Shown piece after piece: positions 51,726-60,967 of a stretch of 64,000 bases of DNA. Both the position numbers and the translations under genes were made by a program. The stretch lies in assembly GCA_949292635.1 (NCBI GenBank), contig CASEZY010000001.1:124001-188000 (forward strand), in the 5' to 3' direction. Under the pieces are notes generated by a model, which saw nothing but the letters and a program-made list of their open reading frames with translations, searched no databases and was not told the origin of the DNA. This DNA is from an uncultured Methanomassiliicoccales archaeon (lineage in GTDB: Archaea > Thermoplasmatota > Thermoplasmata > Methanomassiliicoccales > Methanomethylophilaceae). The first letter of the stretch is position 1. The number at the start of each line of letters is the position of its first letter.

Positions 51726-52954
51726 CTCATCCCCCACTTGTCAAGGGCGATCCTCAGTTCCGGATGGGTCTCCGCATACTTTGCGACGGGTATGCCCTCG
51801 AATGCGGCATCCACCGCCTGGCACATTGCCATGGCGCCCTTGCGGACACCTCCCGGATGACCGGCTACACCTCCGCCGGCCTGTATCTGCACGTTGCGGC
51901 CTGAACGCTCCACCATGGCACCGATCATCCCGGGATACACGCCTCCGGAGCACACCGGCATCACCTCCTTGAAACCGCCCATGGGGTCCAGGCAGGCGTT
52001 GAGGTTCGCCAGGTCCGCCTTGGGGTCGCCGGACATCTTGCCCACTCCCAGCGTGCCTATGTGCAGGGCGTCGCCGCCGCACATCCTCACCAGTTTCGTA
52101 ATCGGCAGCATGGAGATGCCGTGCAGCGGGTCCCTGGTCAGAGCGCCGTGCATGGTCCTGTGCACATGTATCGGAACCTTGATGGACGGGTCCTCCGCCA
52201 GCGCCTGGACGGCTGCGAATCCGCATGTTATCACATCCACCATGATCTGCTTGGCCCCCCAGGACTGGACCTTCTCCGCCAGTTCCACGATCTTGTCGCC
52301 GTTGGTGCTGACGTTGATGGCGTGGACCATCCTGTGGCCTTCCGATGCCAACCTGTCCAAAGCCTCCGCCACCGCTATGGTGCGGTCCTCGATGGGACAG
52401 AACCTCTGGTCCGTCAGTGTCTCATCGTCCTTGCTGTTGGTGAGACCTCCCGCACCCGCCTCGTAGACGTACTCCGCAGTCTCCTTCGGAGGCAGTCCGA
52501 TCTTCGGCTTCACGATGGTGCCGACCAGGGGTTTTTCCGGACGGTCCAGGATCTCCCTCAGGCCCTTGGCGCCGAACCTGGGGCCCTTGTACATCTCCAG
52601 GATGCACTTGGGGAAGGTCACGTCCTCCAGCCTCAGCTTGCCGATGGATTCCAATCCGAACAGGTTACCGGCGATCACCGAGAGTATCTGCGGGACGCCG
52701 CCCACCTCTATGCTGAAATCCTCCACCGGGAACGCTATCACGGTCCGGTCGCCTTCGATGGAGAGTACCTTCGCCCCGTAATCGTCCACGATCCTCTCCG
52801 TCGTGGTGGTGAGGTCGGTCCACGTGCCGGTGGACTGCTCCGCCGCAATGGCCGCGGCCGCCTTCTCCATCGGTAGCTCGGTGGTCACCCTGTACTCGCA
52901 TATCACGTATGCGTCCGGGTCCACCTGCTCGCCTAAGTGCATGTATGTAGCCAT
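51722..52954 (-). CDS. rbcL: Form III-like ribulose-1,5-bisphosphate carboxylase
   Basis: It converts ribulose-1,5-bisphosphate plus CO2 into two 3-phosphoglycerates. Active-site residues are kept: QSTGTW with the preceding Glu, KPK at 149-151, the carbamylated Lys with its metal ligands in NSKDDE (K175, D177, E178), the HVHRTMHG region, loop 6 GVGKMSG (K306), SGGVYP and QAGGGVAGHPGG. At 410 residues it is shorter than most form III enzymes (about 440). It sits between R15P isomerase and AMP phosphorylase, so its role is nucleotide salvage rather than a Calvin cycle. Confidence 0.93.
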   Translation of the reverse strand: MATYMHLGEQVDPDAYVICEYRVTTELPMEKAAAAIAAEQSTGTWTDLTTTTERIVDDYGAKVLSIEGDRTVIAFPVEDFSIEVGGVPQILSVIAGNLFGLESIGKLRLEDVTFPKCILEMYKGPRFGAKGLREILDRPEKPLVGTIVKPKIGLPPKETAEYVYEAGAGGLTNSKDDETLTDQRFCPIEDRTIAVAEALDRLASEGHRMVHAINVSTNGDKIVELAEKVQSWGAKQIMVDVITCGFAAVQALAEDPSIKVPIHVHRTMHGALTRDPLHGISMLPITKLVRMCGGDALHIGTLGVGKMSGDPKADLANLNACLDPMGGFKEVMPVCSGGVYPGMIGAMVERSGRNVQIQAGGGVAGHPGGVRKGAMAMCQAVDAAFEGIPVAKYAETHPELRIALDKWGMR

Positions 52955-52955
52955 C

Positions 52956-53882
52956 TCAATCCTCCATCCTGAATGCCTCTTCCCCGAGGCTCTCCACCAT
53001 CACCTGGTAGACCGAGCCGGGGGATATCATCCCGGCCTCGGTGATTATCGCGTCTATGTAAGCGGCGGGGGTGCTGTCGAACACCGGGTTGAAGATCTTC
53101 ACCTCCGGGCGCACCTCCCCGTCCTTGGCCACCTCCTCGGTGTCCCTCTCCTCGATGGTGACCATGTCACCGAACAGGGTCATGGGCGAGAACTTGTAGG
53201 TCTCCGCGCAGACGTAGAACTGCACCCTGGCCTCCTTGGCCGCCAGGGCCACCTGTGAGGTGCCCACCTTGTTTATCAGGGCACCGTGTGACGTCACGGT
53301 ATCGGCGCCGACGAACACCTTGTTGGCGTACTTCATCACCGAGCGCACGGCGCTGTCGATGATCAGGGTCACGTCGATGCCCGCCTCGGCGAGTTCGTTG
53401 ACCGTGATTATCCCCTGACGCCAGGGACGGGACTCGGTGGCGTAGACCTTGAACCTCTTGCCCTGGGCATACGCCTCCTTCAGAACGCCTACGGCGGCGC
53501 TGCTGTTGCAGTGGGTGATTATCACATCGCCGTCCTGTATCCTCTTGGCGCCGATGAGGGATATCTGCCTCACCGCCTCCTCCGAGCGGGTGATGAACCT
53601 CTGTGCGTTGGATTCCACCAACGCCAGCATCGATGCCAGGTCCGGCTGGTCCTTCACCCCCCTCACCACCGCGTGAACGCCGTTCCACAGGGACACGGCG
53701 GTGGGACGGGAGTCCAAGAGCGTCCTCTTCGCTGCATCCAGCTCCGCGAGGAACGATGCTTCGTCTTCACCATGATAGGACTGTGCCAAGTCCAGAAGTG
53801 CGGAGGCGCCCGCCCGGGCGATCCTTCCCGCTCCCCTAATCTCCATGCTCCTGATGGCCTCTGCGGTGGATGCGACGTCCAT
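52956..53882 (-). CDS. Ribose-1,5-bisphosphate isomerase
   Basis: It turns ribose-1,5-bisphosphate into ribulose-1,5-bisphosphate for RuBisCO. It belongs to the eIF2B-alpha-like family: IRGAGRIARAGASALLDLA, VIITHCNSSAAVGVLKEA, YATESRPWRQG, and VFVGADTVTSHGALINKVGTSQVAL (in pieces). The 308 residues are normal for the archaeal enzyme. It is the first gene of the operon. A TATA box at about 53903-53911 lies 22-29 bases before the ATG. Confidence 0.94.
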   Translation of the reverse strand: MDVASTAEAIRSMEIRGAGRIARAGASALLDLAQSYHGEDEASFLAELDAAKRTLLDSRPTAVSLWNGVHAVVRGVKDQPDLASMLALVESNAQRFITRSEEAVRQISLIGAKRIQDGDVIITHCNSSAAVGVLKEAYAQGKRFKVYATESRPWRQGIITVNELAEAGIDVTLIIDSAVRSVMKYANKVFVGADTVTSHGALINKVGTSQVALAAKEARVQFYVCAETYKFSPMTLFGDMVTIEERDTEEVAKDGEVRPEVKIFNPVFDSTPAAYIDAIITEAGMISPGSVYQVMVESLGEEAFRMED

Positions 53883-53902
53883 GACCGTGAATCGTTCTTC
53901 GG

Positions 53903-53911
53903 ATTATATAA
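53903..53911 (-). promoter_or_regulatory. TATA box of the AMP pathway operon, overlapping a stop codon
   Basis: TTATATAAT on the reverse strand lies 22-29 bases before the isomerase ATG and contains the TAA stop of the upstream RNase III-like gene. Transcription would begin at or next to the ATG, giving a leaderless message separate from the RNase gene. Confidence 0.6.
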
Positions 53912-54818
53912 CAGGGCGAGGGATGACGGCCATCGCCGCCTCGGACGCCCGCTCGTAGCCGTGACATGCCTGCAATGCACCGAGCAAGGCCTTGAAGGAT
54001 TCCGACACCACCCGGTCCGATCCTTCAGTCAGTATCAGGGACCGTGCCCTTGGCCCGAGATGGGAGGAGGACATCACATCCTGTCTGTACAGCGTCATAC
54101 GACCTTCGTCGAGATTGGTGGAACGGAACACCGCCAGGGAGGCTGTGAGCTCCAGCACGGAGTCTCCGAGAACGGCGAGCCTTCCCCTCTCCCCCCTGCA
54201 TTCCGCCGACGGGTCCGCCAGGGCGATGCGCATCCGCTCCTGACAATCCGCAGATATGTCGGAGGTGAACACCGATGGCAGCGAATACAGGACACCGGGA
54301 TCCTCAGCACCATCCATGTCCGCTTCGGGAAGCGCTCCCGGAGAAAGATCCAGCATGTCACATGCCACGGCGTACGCGCGATCGTATCCGAAGACCTCCA
54401 GCACGGCACCGCACAGCGCCTCCGCCACATCCGCACGCATGTGGGAGATGCCGGCGGCGTTCATGTTCGCCAGGTTGGGACCGCTGATGCGGATCACAGT
54501 CCCTCCCGAGTACGAGGCGAGGATGTCCGCCAGGTGATCGTTCTCCACCAATTCCTCCTTCCTCCGGTTCATGGACTCGGTGTCCATGCCCTCGCGGTAC
54601 AACACGTCGCAGACCGCGTTCTTCAGAAGGGAATCCCCCAGGAACTCCAGGCGCTGATAGTCCTCGAATGCCCTGCCGCGCTGCCTCATCTCGGAGGCGT
54701 AGCTGGGGTGCGTCACCGCCTCAACGAAAGGTGCCAGCATGTCATGCGTGGGCACCCTGATGCGGAATGGCGGCCTTGCCAGGAATTGTCTCAGCTCGCG
54801 GTCCGGGGCATCCTCCAT
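53904..54818 (-). CDS. Protein with two tandem RNase III domains
   Basis: RNase III cuts double-stranded RNA as a dimer of one-domain chains. This 304-residue protein has a first domain at about 30-155 with AVTHPSY, the signature DYQRLEFLGDSLL (E58, D62) and MRADVAEALCGAV (D130, E133), so all four metal ligands are present. A second copy at about 205-300 keeps RLAVLGDSVLELTASLAVF and SESFKALLGAL. There A215 replaces Glu, E273 replaces Asp and K276 replaces Glu, so its site looks dead. There is no double-stranded-RNA-binding domain. It resembles a single-chain pseudo-dimer. ATG 54818 follows AGGGGA. Confidence 0.8.
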   Translation of the reverse strand: MEDAPDRELRQFLARPPFRIRVPTHDMLAPFVEAVTHPSYASEMRQRGRAFEDYQRLEFLGDSLLKNAVCDVLYREGMDTESMNRRKEELVENDHLADILASYSGGTVIRISGPNLANMNAAGISHMRADVAEALCGAVLEVFGYDRAYAVACDMLDLSPGALPEADMDGAEDPGVLYSLPSVFTSDISADCQERMRIALADPSAECRGERGRLAVLGDSVLELTASLAVFRSTNLDEGRMTLYRQDVMSSSHLGPRARSLILTEGSDRVVSESFKALLGALQACHGYERASEAAMAVIPRPVI

Positions 54819-54890
54819 GGATGGCAATCCCCTGCCCTCGTTAAATCGCTTCCGCGATACCGCTTAATATCCGCGTACGGATAATCGCGC

Positions 54891-56393
54891 ATGGGACGGA
54901 GAGTCAGATTCAGAGGCGTCGTGCGCACCAGCAAGAGGCTGGAGAGCGACATCCTCGAGAGGTCGAAGAACCTGTGGACGGATCCGGAGATCCTCAGGCC
55001 CAAATGCGCCGGTGACTGCCGCAAGTGCCACTTCGACAAGACCTTCAAGCACATCGCCAAGCTCGACAAGTACAAGAGCAGCGCGGAGGTGCTGGAGAAG
55101 ATGGCCTCCAGGGGGTCGGACGACATCCTGAAGGCGTACGCCGGCACGGTGTCGCTGTACGCCAACGGCAGCGTCCCCTACACCGCCACCGCCAAGATCG
55201 CGGGGGAGGATGTGCTCTACGTCCCCAGAGGCGCCGTGGGCAACGACAAGCTCATCGGCTGCCAGCATTACAACGACCCCAAGCTCCGTCTGTTCCTCTA
55301 CAACGCCTTCGCCAAGAAGAAGGGACTGAACCTCTACTCCTTCGGCGACGACCTGGTCTGCTCCAATCACAACAACATGCCGGAGGACTACATCTACGAC
55401 ACCTTCTGGGAGACCCCGTACCAATTCCCGGAGGACGGGCTGGACTGCGGCCACTCGTCCGAGTCCGCCCTGGTGATAAGGGTGAAGTCGGCGGACACCG
55501 AGATCCGCATCTGCAAGAGATGTGCCAGGAAGGACGTGTCCACCCTGCAGTACCTGATATCCAGGATGATCTCCCTGAACCCCCTGGATGACTTCGAGGT
55601 CAGGGTGGAGCACAACTACGGCTCGGGCAAGCAGATGGAGACGGAGCCTGTGCCCCCGGAGACCGTGAAGGAGTACTCCCTGGGCAAGCTGAACGATTCG
55701 TCGCTGCTGAACAGCGTCCTTCGCTCCAAGCTCGGGGACCTGAGGAGCAGCGGCACCTCGGCATACATCGTGGGCACCGAGAACTACGGCTCAGACCTGG
55801 ACCGCTTCTTGGGCGACCTGAAGGGAGAGGACATCGAGCTGAGGGCGCTGTCCGTGTACCTGCCGGATGCCTGCGAATCCATCGTGGTGCAGACTCCGAG
55901 GACATCTGAGGTCCTGTCCTGCATCTGGGAGGATTCCTATGCGGAGATCCTCAAGGCCTTCACCTCCGAGGAGACCGCCCAGGCCATGGGTGACGTGTCC
56001 AAGAAGAACCCCCTGTCTGTGCTCAAGGACGCGGAGAGGATGGAGATCTCCAAGGATGTGGTCAAGGCACTGCCGGCGTTCAAGAGGCTCGGTCCAGTGG
56101 GGAAGCTGGCGGACGGTTACGTAAAAGCTGCCAAGGCCGGAGGGTTCCCCCTGCTCAGGAGCGAGCTGGAGAAGAACCCGCCCAGGGAGTATCGTGCGAG
56201 GGCGATGGCCAAGGCCTTCGCCATAGCCGTCGGGGATGCCCCGGACACGGTGAAGACCACCGCGGAGGAAGCGGATCTGGCACAGTTCCTGGTGCCTTTC
56301 GTGAAGAACGTGATGGAGGCCGACGCCGAGAACTACAAGGACAGGATGAACACCCTGCTCACCGCCACCGGCTGCGGCGAATCCGTCAACTGA
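54891..56393 (+). CDS. Large cysteine-containing protein, unknown function
   Basis: The 500-residue soluble protein has an N-terminal CAGDCRKCHFDK motif (C-x3-C-x2-C, about 39-46), a Cys-His in IGCQHYND, another in DLVCSNHNNM, and a central pair in LDCGHSSES and ICKRCARKD. These could bind zinc or an iron-sulfur cluster. The C-terminal 250 residues are helical and rich in Lys and Glu. I do not recognise it. Its TATA box (GCTTAATATC, about 54862-54871) precedes ATG 54891 by 20-29 bases, and it is divergent from the RNase III-like gene. Confidence 0.7.
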   Translation: MGRRVRFRGVVRTSKRLESDILERSKNLWTDPEILRPKCAGDCRKCHFDKTFKHIAKLDKYKSSAEVLEKMASRGSDDILKAYAGTVSLYANGSVPYTATAKIAGEDVLYVPRGAVGNDKLIGCQHYNDPKLRLFLYNAFAKKKGLNLYSFGDDLVCSNHNNMPEDYIYDTFWETPYQFPEDGLDCGHSSESALVIRVKSADTEIRICKRCARKDVSTLQYLISRMISLNPLDDFEVRVEHNYGSGKQMETEPVPPETVKEYSLGKLNDSSLLNSVLRSKLGDLRSSGTSAYIVGTENYGSDLDRFLGDLKGEDIELRALSVYLPDACESIVVQTPRTSEVLSCIWEDSYAEILKAFTSEETAQAMGDVSKKNPLSVLKDAERMEISKDVVKALPAFKRLGPVGKLADGYVKAAKAGGFPLLRSELEKNPPREYRARAMAKAFAIAVGDAPDTVKTTAEEADLAQFLVPFVKNVMEADAENYKDRMNTLLTATGCGESVN

Positions 56394-57393
56394 CCCTCAC
56401 ATCGGCGACGTAATGGGACACGGCGGGAGCGAAGGACTTGACCTCCCGCACCCCCAGGATCTCGTATCCCCCCGGACATGCGTCATCGAATATCTCGCGA
56501 ATGCGCTGCATATAGGTGTCCACCGGGAAGGTGTCGTGATAGTGTATCACGCCGCCCGGCCTCACTATGCGCAGCGCCTTGGGCAGGAACTCGGCGGTCC
56601 TCTGCACATAGCCCATCAGCACCCTGTCGGCGTAGTTCCCTTCGGGAAGGTCGCGATTGTCCCCCAACACGGGCTCCACCACATCCTCCAGGTGATTCAG
56701 GGAGACATTGCCGACAAGGAACTCGTAGGATTCGGGGTTCTTCTCGCAGGCGATGACCCTCTTGGCGCCTGAATACTTCGCCAAGGGCAGGGTGAAGTAT
56801 CCGATGCCGGCGAACATGTCCACCACCGTCTCCCCCTGACAGTCCAGACGCTCCATGCGCTCCCGTTCGTCCACGTTGCCGGAGGCGAACATCACCTTGG
56901 TCACATCGAACCTGTAGAGTATGCCGTTCTCCAGGCGGGTGGAAGTGGTCTCGCTGCCGTAGATCACCTGCATCTCCGGGCGTCTGAGTTCCCCGGAGAC
57001 GCCTCCGCAATCCACGCACACCGTGGACATGTCCAACTCGCGGGCGTAGGTCTCGCCTATCCTGTCAAGATACGGGGATGCGGAATCCTTCAGACGGATG
57101 ATCAGTATGGAGCCGACTGTCTCCCACTTGAGTGGTAACTCATCTACCACCTCCCGCGGAAGGTCCGAGAGCGCGTTGGCGATCCTCTGTTGTGGGGGGA
57201 TGCGATACCTGGAGTGGGCTTCGCCTTCGACGACCTGGAATCCCATCTCCGCAACGATATTTTCCATGCCGTCCCTCAGCGGGACCAGGCGGTAATTCCC
57301 GTCCTTGGAGATCTTGGCATGACGATCCACGATGTCCAGGCGCATCATCTCGGGGATGCGCTCCGAAGCCTCCGAGGACGGCACTCGGGCCAA
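56386..57393 (-). CDS. taw2: tRNA wyosine-pathway methyltransferase-fold enzyme Taw2
   Basis: It transfers the aminocarboxypropyl group of SAM in wyosine synthesis at G37 of tRNA-Phe. Signatures are MQVIYGSETTSTRLENGILYRFDVTKVMFASGN (in pieces), VVDMFAGIGYFTLPLAKYSG and ERERM. The Trm5 family is similar. YADRVLMGYVQRTAEFLPKAL lacks the usual Trm5 NLP motif, which favours Taw2. I use a TTG at 57393, giving the family-like N-terminus LARVPSSEA. A GTG at 57384 or ATG 57348/57345 would cut into it. Confidence 0.82.
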   Translation of the reverse strand: MARVPSSEASERIPEMMRLDIVDRHAKISKDGNYRLVPLRDGMENIVAEMGFQVVEGEAHSRYRIPPQQRIANALSDLPREVVDELPLKWETVGSILIIRLKDSASPYLDRIGETYARELDMSTVCVDCGGVSGELRRPEMQVIYGSETTSTRLENGILYRFDVTKVMFASGNVDERERMERLDCQGETVVDMFAGIGYFTLPLAKYSGAKRVIACEKNPESYEFLVGNVSLNHLEDVVEPVLGDNRDLPEGNYADRVLMGYVQRTAEFLPKALRIVRPGGVIHYHDTFPVDTYMQRIREIFDDACPGGYEILGVREVKSFAPAVSHYVADVRVS

Positions 57394-57395
57394 TC

Positions 57396-58550
57396 TCAGG
57401 GGACCAGCCCCCGGGCGATGAACGGCAGGGCGTGAAGTGCCAGACGCGGATGGCACATGGCCATCTTCAAAAGCCTCGAGGGGTCGTCGATGGTCACCAG
57501 ATCCACCATCTGACGGATCTCATCATCATCGATGATCTCCGCCACCCTGTTCAGGTCACGGTCGGTGAGATTGCCGTAGAGGTGACGGAGAAGATACCCG
57601 ACATACAGCTCGCTGCGCAGGTCCCCCTTCCAGCCCTTCTCGTACGAGGACAGTGAGGAGGCGGACAGGTCCCCGGACGCGAATGCCTGCTCTGCGGCAT
57701 GTGCCAGATGGGGCACCGCCATGGCTATGGGATACAGTCCCCCGCCGGAGACCGGCTTCACCTGGGAGGCCGCATCGCCGACGATCATGACATTGTCGCC
57801 GTAGCTCCTCCCGCGGATGCCCAACGGTATGCGACCGGATGATTTGGAGATCACTTGGCAGTCGGATGTGTCGGTGCGTCTCTTCAGATTCTTGAGGAGA
57901 TCTGTGGGAAGCGGGGCGTCCGTATCCGCGCACAATCCTATACGGGTGCGGTCCCCGAAGGGTATGAGCCAGGCGAAGAAACCGGGGGCCACCTCTGAAC
58001 CCAGATGGACGTCGATGGCGTTCTGATCGTCCATCTCGTGGACGATGTCATGCTGTATGCCCCTGACGAACCGTCTCGGTGAGGCACCGGTGAGTCTGCG
58101 GACCTTGGAACCCTGTCCGTCCGCGCCGACAAGCAGGTCAGCGCGGTATGTGTCGCCGGACTCCGTGCGTACTGAGACGCCGTCCCCGATGCCCACAGCG
58201 GATGCCTTGCTGCCGTAGACGAAGCGTGCACCTGCGTCCTCGGCACGATGTGCCAGCATCATATCGAGCCCTGCACGGTCTATCAGAAGAGCCTTCACCG
58301 ATCCGCAGTCGAACCTGACCCTCCTGCCGGAGGGGAACACCACATTGAGGGCGTCGTAGCTGTTGAACACCTCCGGAGCCGCGTCAAGAAGACGCAACAC
58401 CCCCGGCGACACCAGGCCTGTGCACTCCATGGGGGTGCCCGACACCCGATGCTCTTCCAGAACCGTCACGTCGGCGAAGGCCGACAGCGCGGCGGCGGAG
58501 AGACTGCCCGCGGGGCCTCCCCCCACCACCAGCGCGGAAGGATTTCCCAT
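57396..58550 (-). CDS. Geranylgeranyl reductase-family FAD enzyme, second paralogue
   Basis: The 384-residue flavoprotein has ALVVGGGPAGSLSAAAL, a mid GADGQGSKVRRLTG, PGFFAWLIPFGDRTRIGLC (the family PxxYxWxFP-like region) and VMIVGDAASQVKPVSGGGLYP. It differs strongly from the copy at 30.7 kb. Methanogens often have several such reductases, some acting on lipids and others on quinone-like or polyprenol chains, so the substrate is open. It begins one base after the transaldolase stop and is followed by taw2. Confidence 0.88.
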   Translation of the reverse strand: MGNPSALVVGGGPAGSLSAAALSAFADVTVLEEHRVSGTPMECTGLVSPGVLRLLDAAPEVFNSYDALNVVFPSGRRVRFDCGSVKALLIDRAGLDMMLAHRAEDAGARFVYGSKASAVGIGDGVSVRTESGDTYRADLLVGADGQGSKVRRLTGASPRRFVRGIQHDIVHEMDDQNAIDVHLGSEVAPGFFAWLIPFGDRTRIGLCADTDAPLPTDLLKNLKRRTDTSDCQVISKSSGRIPLGIRGRSYGDNVMIVGDAASQVKPVSGGGLYPIAMAVPHLAHAAEQAFASGDLSASSLSSYEKGWKGDLRSELYVGYLLRHLYGNLTDRDLNRVAEIIDDDEIRQMVDLVTIDDPSRLLKMAMCHPRLALHALPFIARGLVP

Positions 58551-58551
58551 C

Positions 58552-59199
58552 TCAGTTGCCCTTGGACTTGTTGTAGTCGGCGATGAACTTCTCGATCCCC
58601 TCGGTGGTCTTGGGGTGGGAGATCATCTGTTTCAGCACGTCGTAGGGGATGGTGGCGATGTCACAGCCGGCCAGGGCCGCCATGGAAACGTGGATCGGAT
58701 TCCTGATGGAGGCGGCGATGATCTCGGTCTGGATGCCGTAGTTGTTGAAGATGGTGGAGATCTCGGTCAGCAGCTGGGTGCCGTCGATGCCGATGTCGTC
58801 CAGCCTACCCACGAAGGGGGACACGAACGAAGCGCCGGCCTTGGCCGCCAGCAGGGCCTGCTGTGCGGAGAAGATCAGAGTCATATTGACCTTGATGCCC
58901 TTGGAGGACAGGATCTTGGTAGCCTTCAGGGACTCGATGCACATGGGCAACTTGATGTTGATGTTGGGGTGGATCTTGGAGAGCTCCAGACCCTCCTTCA
59001 CCATGCCCTCGGCGTCCATGGACATGACCTCGGCGGAGATGGGGCCGTCGACGATCTTGGAGATCTCGGTGACGATCGTCCTGAGGTCCTTGCCCTCCTT
59101 GGCTATCAGGCTGGGGTTGGTGGTGACACCGTCCAGGATACCCCAGTCGTTGATCTCTTTGATTCTGTCGATGTTGGCTGTGTCGATGAAGATCTTCAT
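58552..59199 (-). CDS. Transaldolase, small FSA/TalC type
   Basis: It transfers dihydroxyacetone units in the non-oxidative pentose phosphate pathway, or acts as a fructose-6-phosphate aldolase. The sequence begins [19 protein letters not shown], with [13 protein letters not shown] and [15 protein letters not shown] holding the Schiff-base Lys, and [11 protein letters not shown]. The 215 residues are typical. With the split transketolase upstream, it gives a pathway from fructose-6-phosphate to pentoses. Confidence 0.94.
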   Translation of the reverse strand: MKIFIDTANIDRIKEINDWGILDGVTTNPSLIAKEGKDLRTIVTEISKIVDGPISAEVMSMDAEGMVKEGLELSKIHPNINIKLPMCIESLKATKILSSKGIKVNMTLIFSAQQALLAAKAGASFVSPFVGRLDDIGIDGTQLLTEISTIFNNYGIQTEIIAASIRNPIHVSMAALAGCDIATIPYDVLKQMISHPKTTEGIEKFIADYNKSKGN

Positions 59200-59203
59200 G
59201 TGC

Positions 59204-60139
59204 TCACTCCTTCATTCCGATTGATCTCCTGGCCGCCTCGGCGATGTCCTCGGCGGTCAGGCCGTACTTCTTGAACAGGTCGTCGGGATCCCCGGACTCG
59301 CCGAAGGTGTCCCTGGTGCCCACCCTCACTACGGGCGCGGGCATGTTCTCGGAGAGGAACTCCGCCACCGCGGACCCCAGTCCTCCGATGACGCTATGCT
59401 CCTCGGCGGTGACCGCGCATCCGGTCTTGGACACGGAATCCATCACCGCTGCCCCGTCCAGGGGCTTGATCGTGCTCATGTTGATGACCTCGGCGGAGAT
59501 GCCTTCCTTCTCCAGTATCTCGGCGGCCTCCATACAGAGGCTGACCATCTGTCCGGTGCCGATGAGGGAGACGTCCTCCCCGCTCCTGAGCTTCTTGGCC
59601 TTGCCGATCTCGAACCCCACGTCCTCGTCGAAGAGCACCGGCACGTCGGCGCGGCCCAGCCTCATGTAGCACGGGCCCTTGTAATCCGCGAGTGCGAGGG
59701 TGGCGGCGTACGCCTCATAGGCGTCGGCGGGGGAGATGACCACCATGTTGGGCAGCGCCCTCATGATCGCGATGTCCTCCAGCGCCTGGTGGGAAGCACC
59801 GTCCGCTCCCACGCTGATGCCGCAGTGTGTGGAAACAACCTTGACGTTGAGCTTGGGGTATGCGCAGCCCAGCCTGATCTGCTCCCAGCACCTGCCGGTG
59901 GCAAACACGGCGAAGGTGGATGCGAACACCGTCTTGCCGGATGCGGCGAGACCTGCGGCCACGCCGATCATGTCCTGCTCCGCGATGCCGGCCTCCACGA
60001 ACCTCTCGGGGGCGACCTTGCGGAACTCGCTGGTCTTGGTGGAGCCTGCCAGATCGGCATCCAGCACCACCACGTCCTTCCTGGTCTCCGCCAGCTTGGC
60101 CAAAGCCTTGCCGTAGTAGTTCCTCTGGGCCAACTTCAT
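59204..60139 (-). CDS. Transketolase, C-terminal subunit
   Basis: This is the pyrimidine-binding and C-terminal part of a split transketolase. It has [45 protein letters not shown] (in pieces, with the catalytic Glu), [19 protein letters not shown] and the C-terminal [17 protein letters not shown]. Its 311 residues pair with the N-terminal subunit encoded just upstream. The start overlaps the end of that gene by four bases. Confidence 0.94.
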   Translation of the reverse strand: MKLAQRNYYGKALAKLAETRKDVVVLDADLAGSTKTSEFRKVAPERFVEAGIAEQDMIGVAAGLAASGKTVFASTFAVFATGRCWEQIRLGCAYPKLNVKVVSTHCGISVGADGASHQALEDIAIMRALPNMVVISPADAYEAYAATLALADYKGPCYMRLGRADVPVLFDEDVGFEIGKAKKLRSGEDVSLIGTGQMVSLCMEAAEILEKEGISAEVINMSTIKPLDGAAVMDSVSKTGCAVTAEEHSVIGGLGSAVAEFLSENMPAPVVRVGTRDTFGESGDPDDLFKKYGLTAEDIAEAARRSIGMKE

Positions 60140-60960
60140 TGCAAAGCCTCCTTCAGCTCCTTGACGGCCTGCTCATACTCATCGGGCTTGCAAGCCCTGC
60201 CATGGAATCCGGCCTGGTTCTCCATGAAGGAGACGCCTTTGCCCTTCACGGTGTTCATGATGATGACGCTGGGGGAGTCCGAACGCTTGGCCTCCTCGAT
60301 GGCGCCGATGATCTGGTCGATGTCGTGGCCGTCTATCTCGAAGACGTCCCATCCGAAGGCCAGCCACTTGTCCGGCAACGGGTCCAGGGGCATGACCTTC
60401 TCGGTGTCACCCTCGATCTGCAGCCTGTTGCGGTCCACGAACGCTATGAGGTTGTCCAGCTTCCTGCCGGAGGCGAACATCATGGCCTCATAGTTCTGAC
60501 CGCTCTGAAGTTCCCCGTCTCCGAGGAGGCAGTACACGTTGTAGCCCTTCCCGTCCATCTTGCCCGCAAGGGCGATCCCGCAGGCCATGCTGAGCCCCTG
60601 GCCCAGGGAGCCGGTGGACATCTCCACTCCGGGTACCTTGCCCCTGACCGGGTGTCCCTGCAGACGGGAGCCCATCTTCCTCAGGGTGAGCAGCTCATCC
60701 ACGGGGAAGTATCCGGACTCCGCCAGCGCCGCGTAGAGAACGGGGGCCACGTGTCCCTTGGAAAGCACGAAGCGGTCCCTGTCCTCCCACTGGGGGTTCT
60801 TGGGGTCGTGCCTGAGCTCCTTGAAGTAGAGCACGGCCATCAGGTCCGCGGAGGAAAGCGATCCCCCGGGATGCCCCGATCCGGCCGCGGTCGTCATCTC
60901 GATGACGTGAAGTCTGAGCAGGTCGGCCTTGCGCTTCAGTTCGGCAGCGGTCGGGGACAT
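60136..60960 (-). CDS. Transketolase, N-terminal subunit
   Basis: This is the thiamine-diphosphate-binding part of the split transketolase. It has AAGSGHPGGSLSSADLMAVLYF, FVLSKGHVAPVLYAAL, STGSLGQGLSMACGIALA and LLGDGELQSGQNYEAMMFA with the metal-binding motif. The 274 residues are typical. ATG 60960 has GAGGTG three bases upstream; the open frame to 61017 overlaps the end of the PCNA gene. Confidence 0.95.
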   Translation of the reverse strand: MSPTAAELKRKADLLRLHVIEMTTAAGSGHPGGSLSSADLMAVLYFKELRHDPKNPQWEDRDRFVLSKGHVAPVLYAALAESGYFPVDELLTLRKMGSRLQGHPVRGKVPGVEMSTGSLGQGLSMACGIALAGKMDGKGYNVYCLLGDGELQSGQNYEAMMFASGRKLDNLIAFVDRNRLQIEGDTEKVMPLDPLPDKWLAFGWDVFEIDGHDIDQIIGAIEEAKRSDSPSVIIMNTVKGKGVSFMENQAGFHGRACKPDEYEQAVKELKEALQ

Positions 60961-60967
60961 GGGCACC

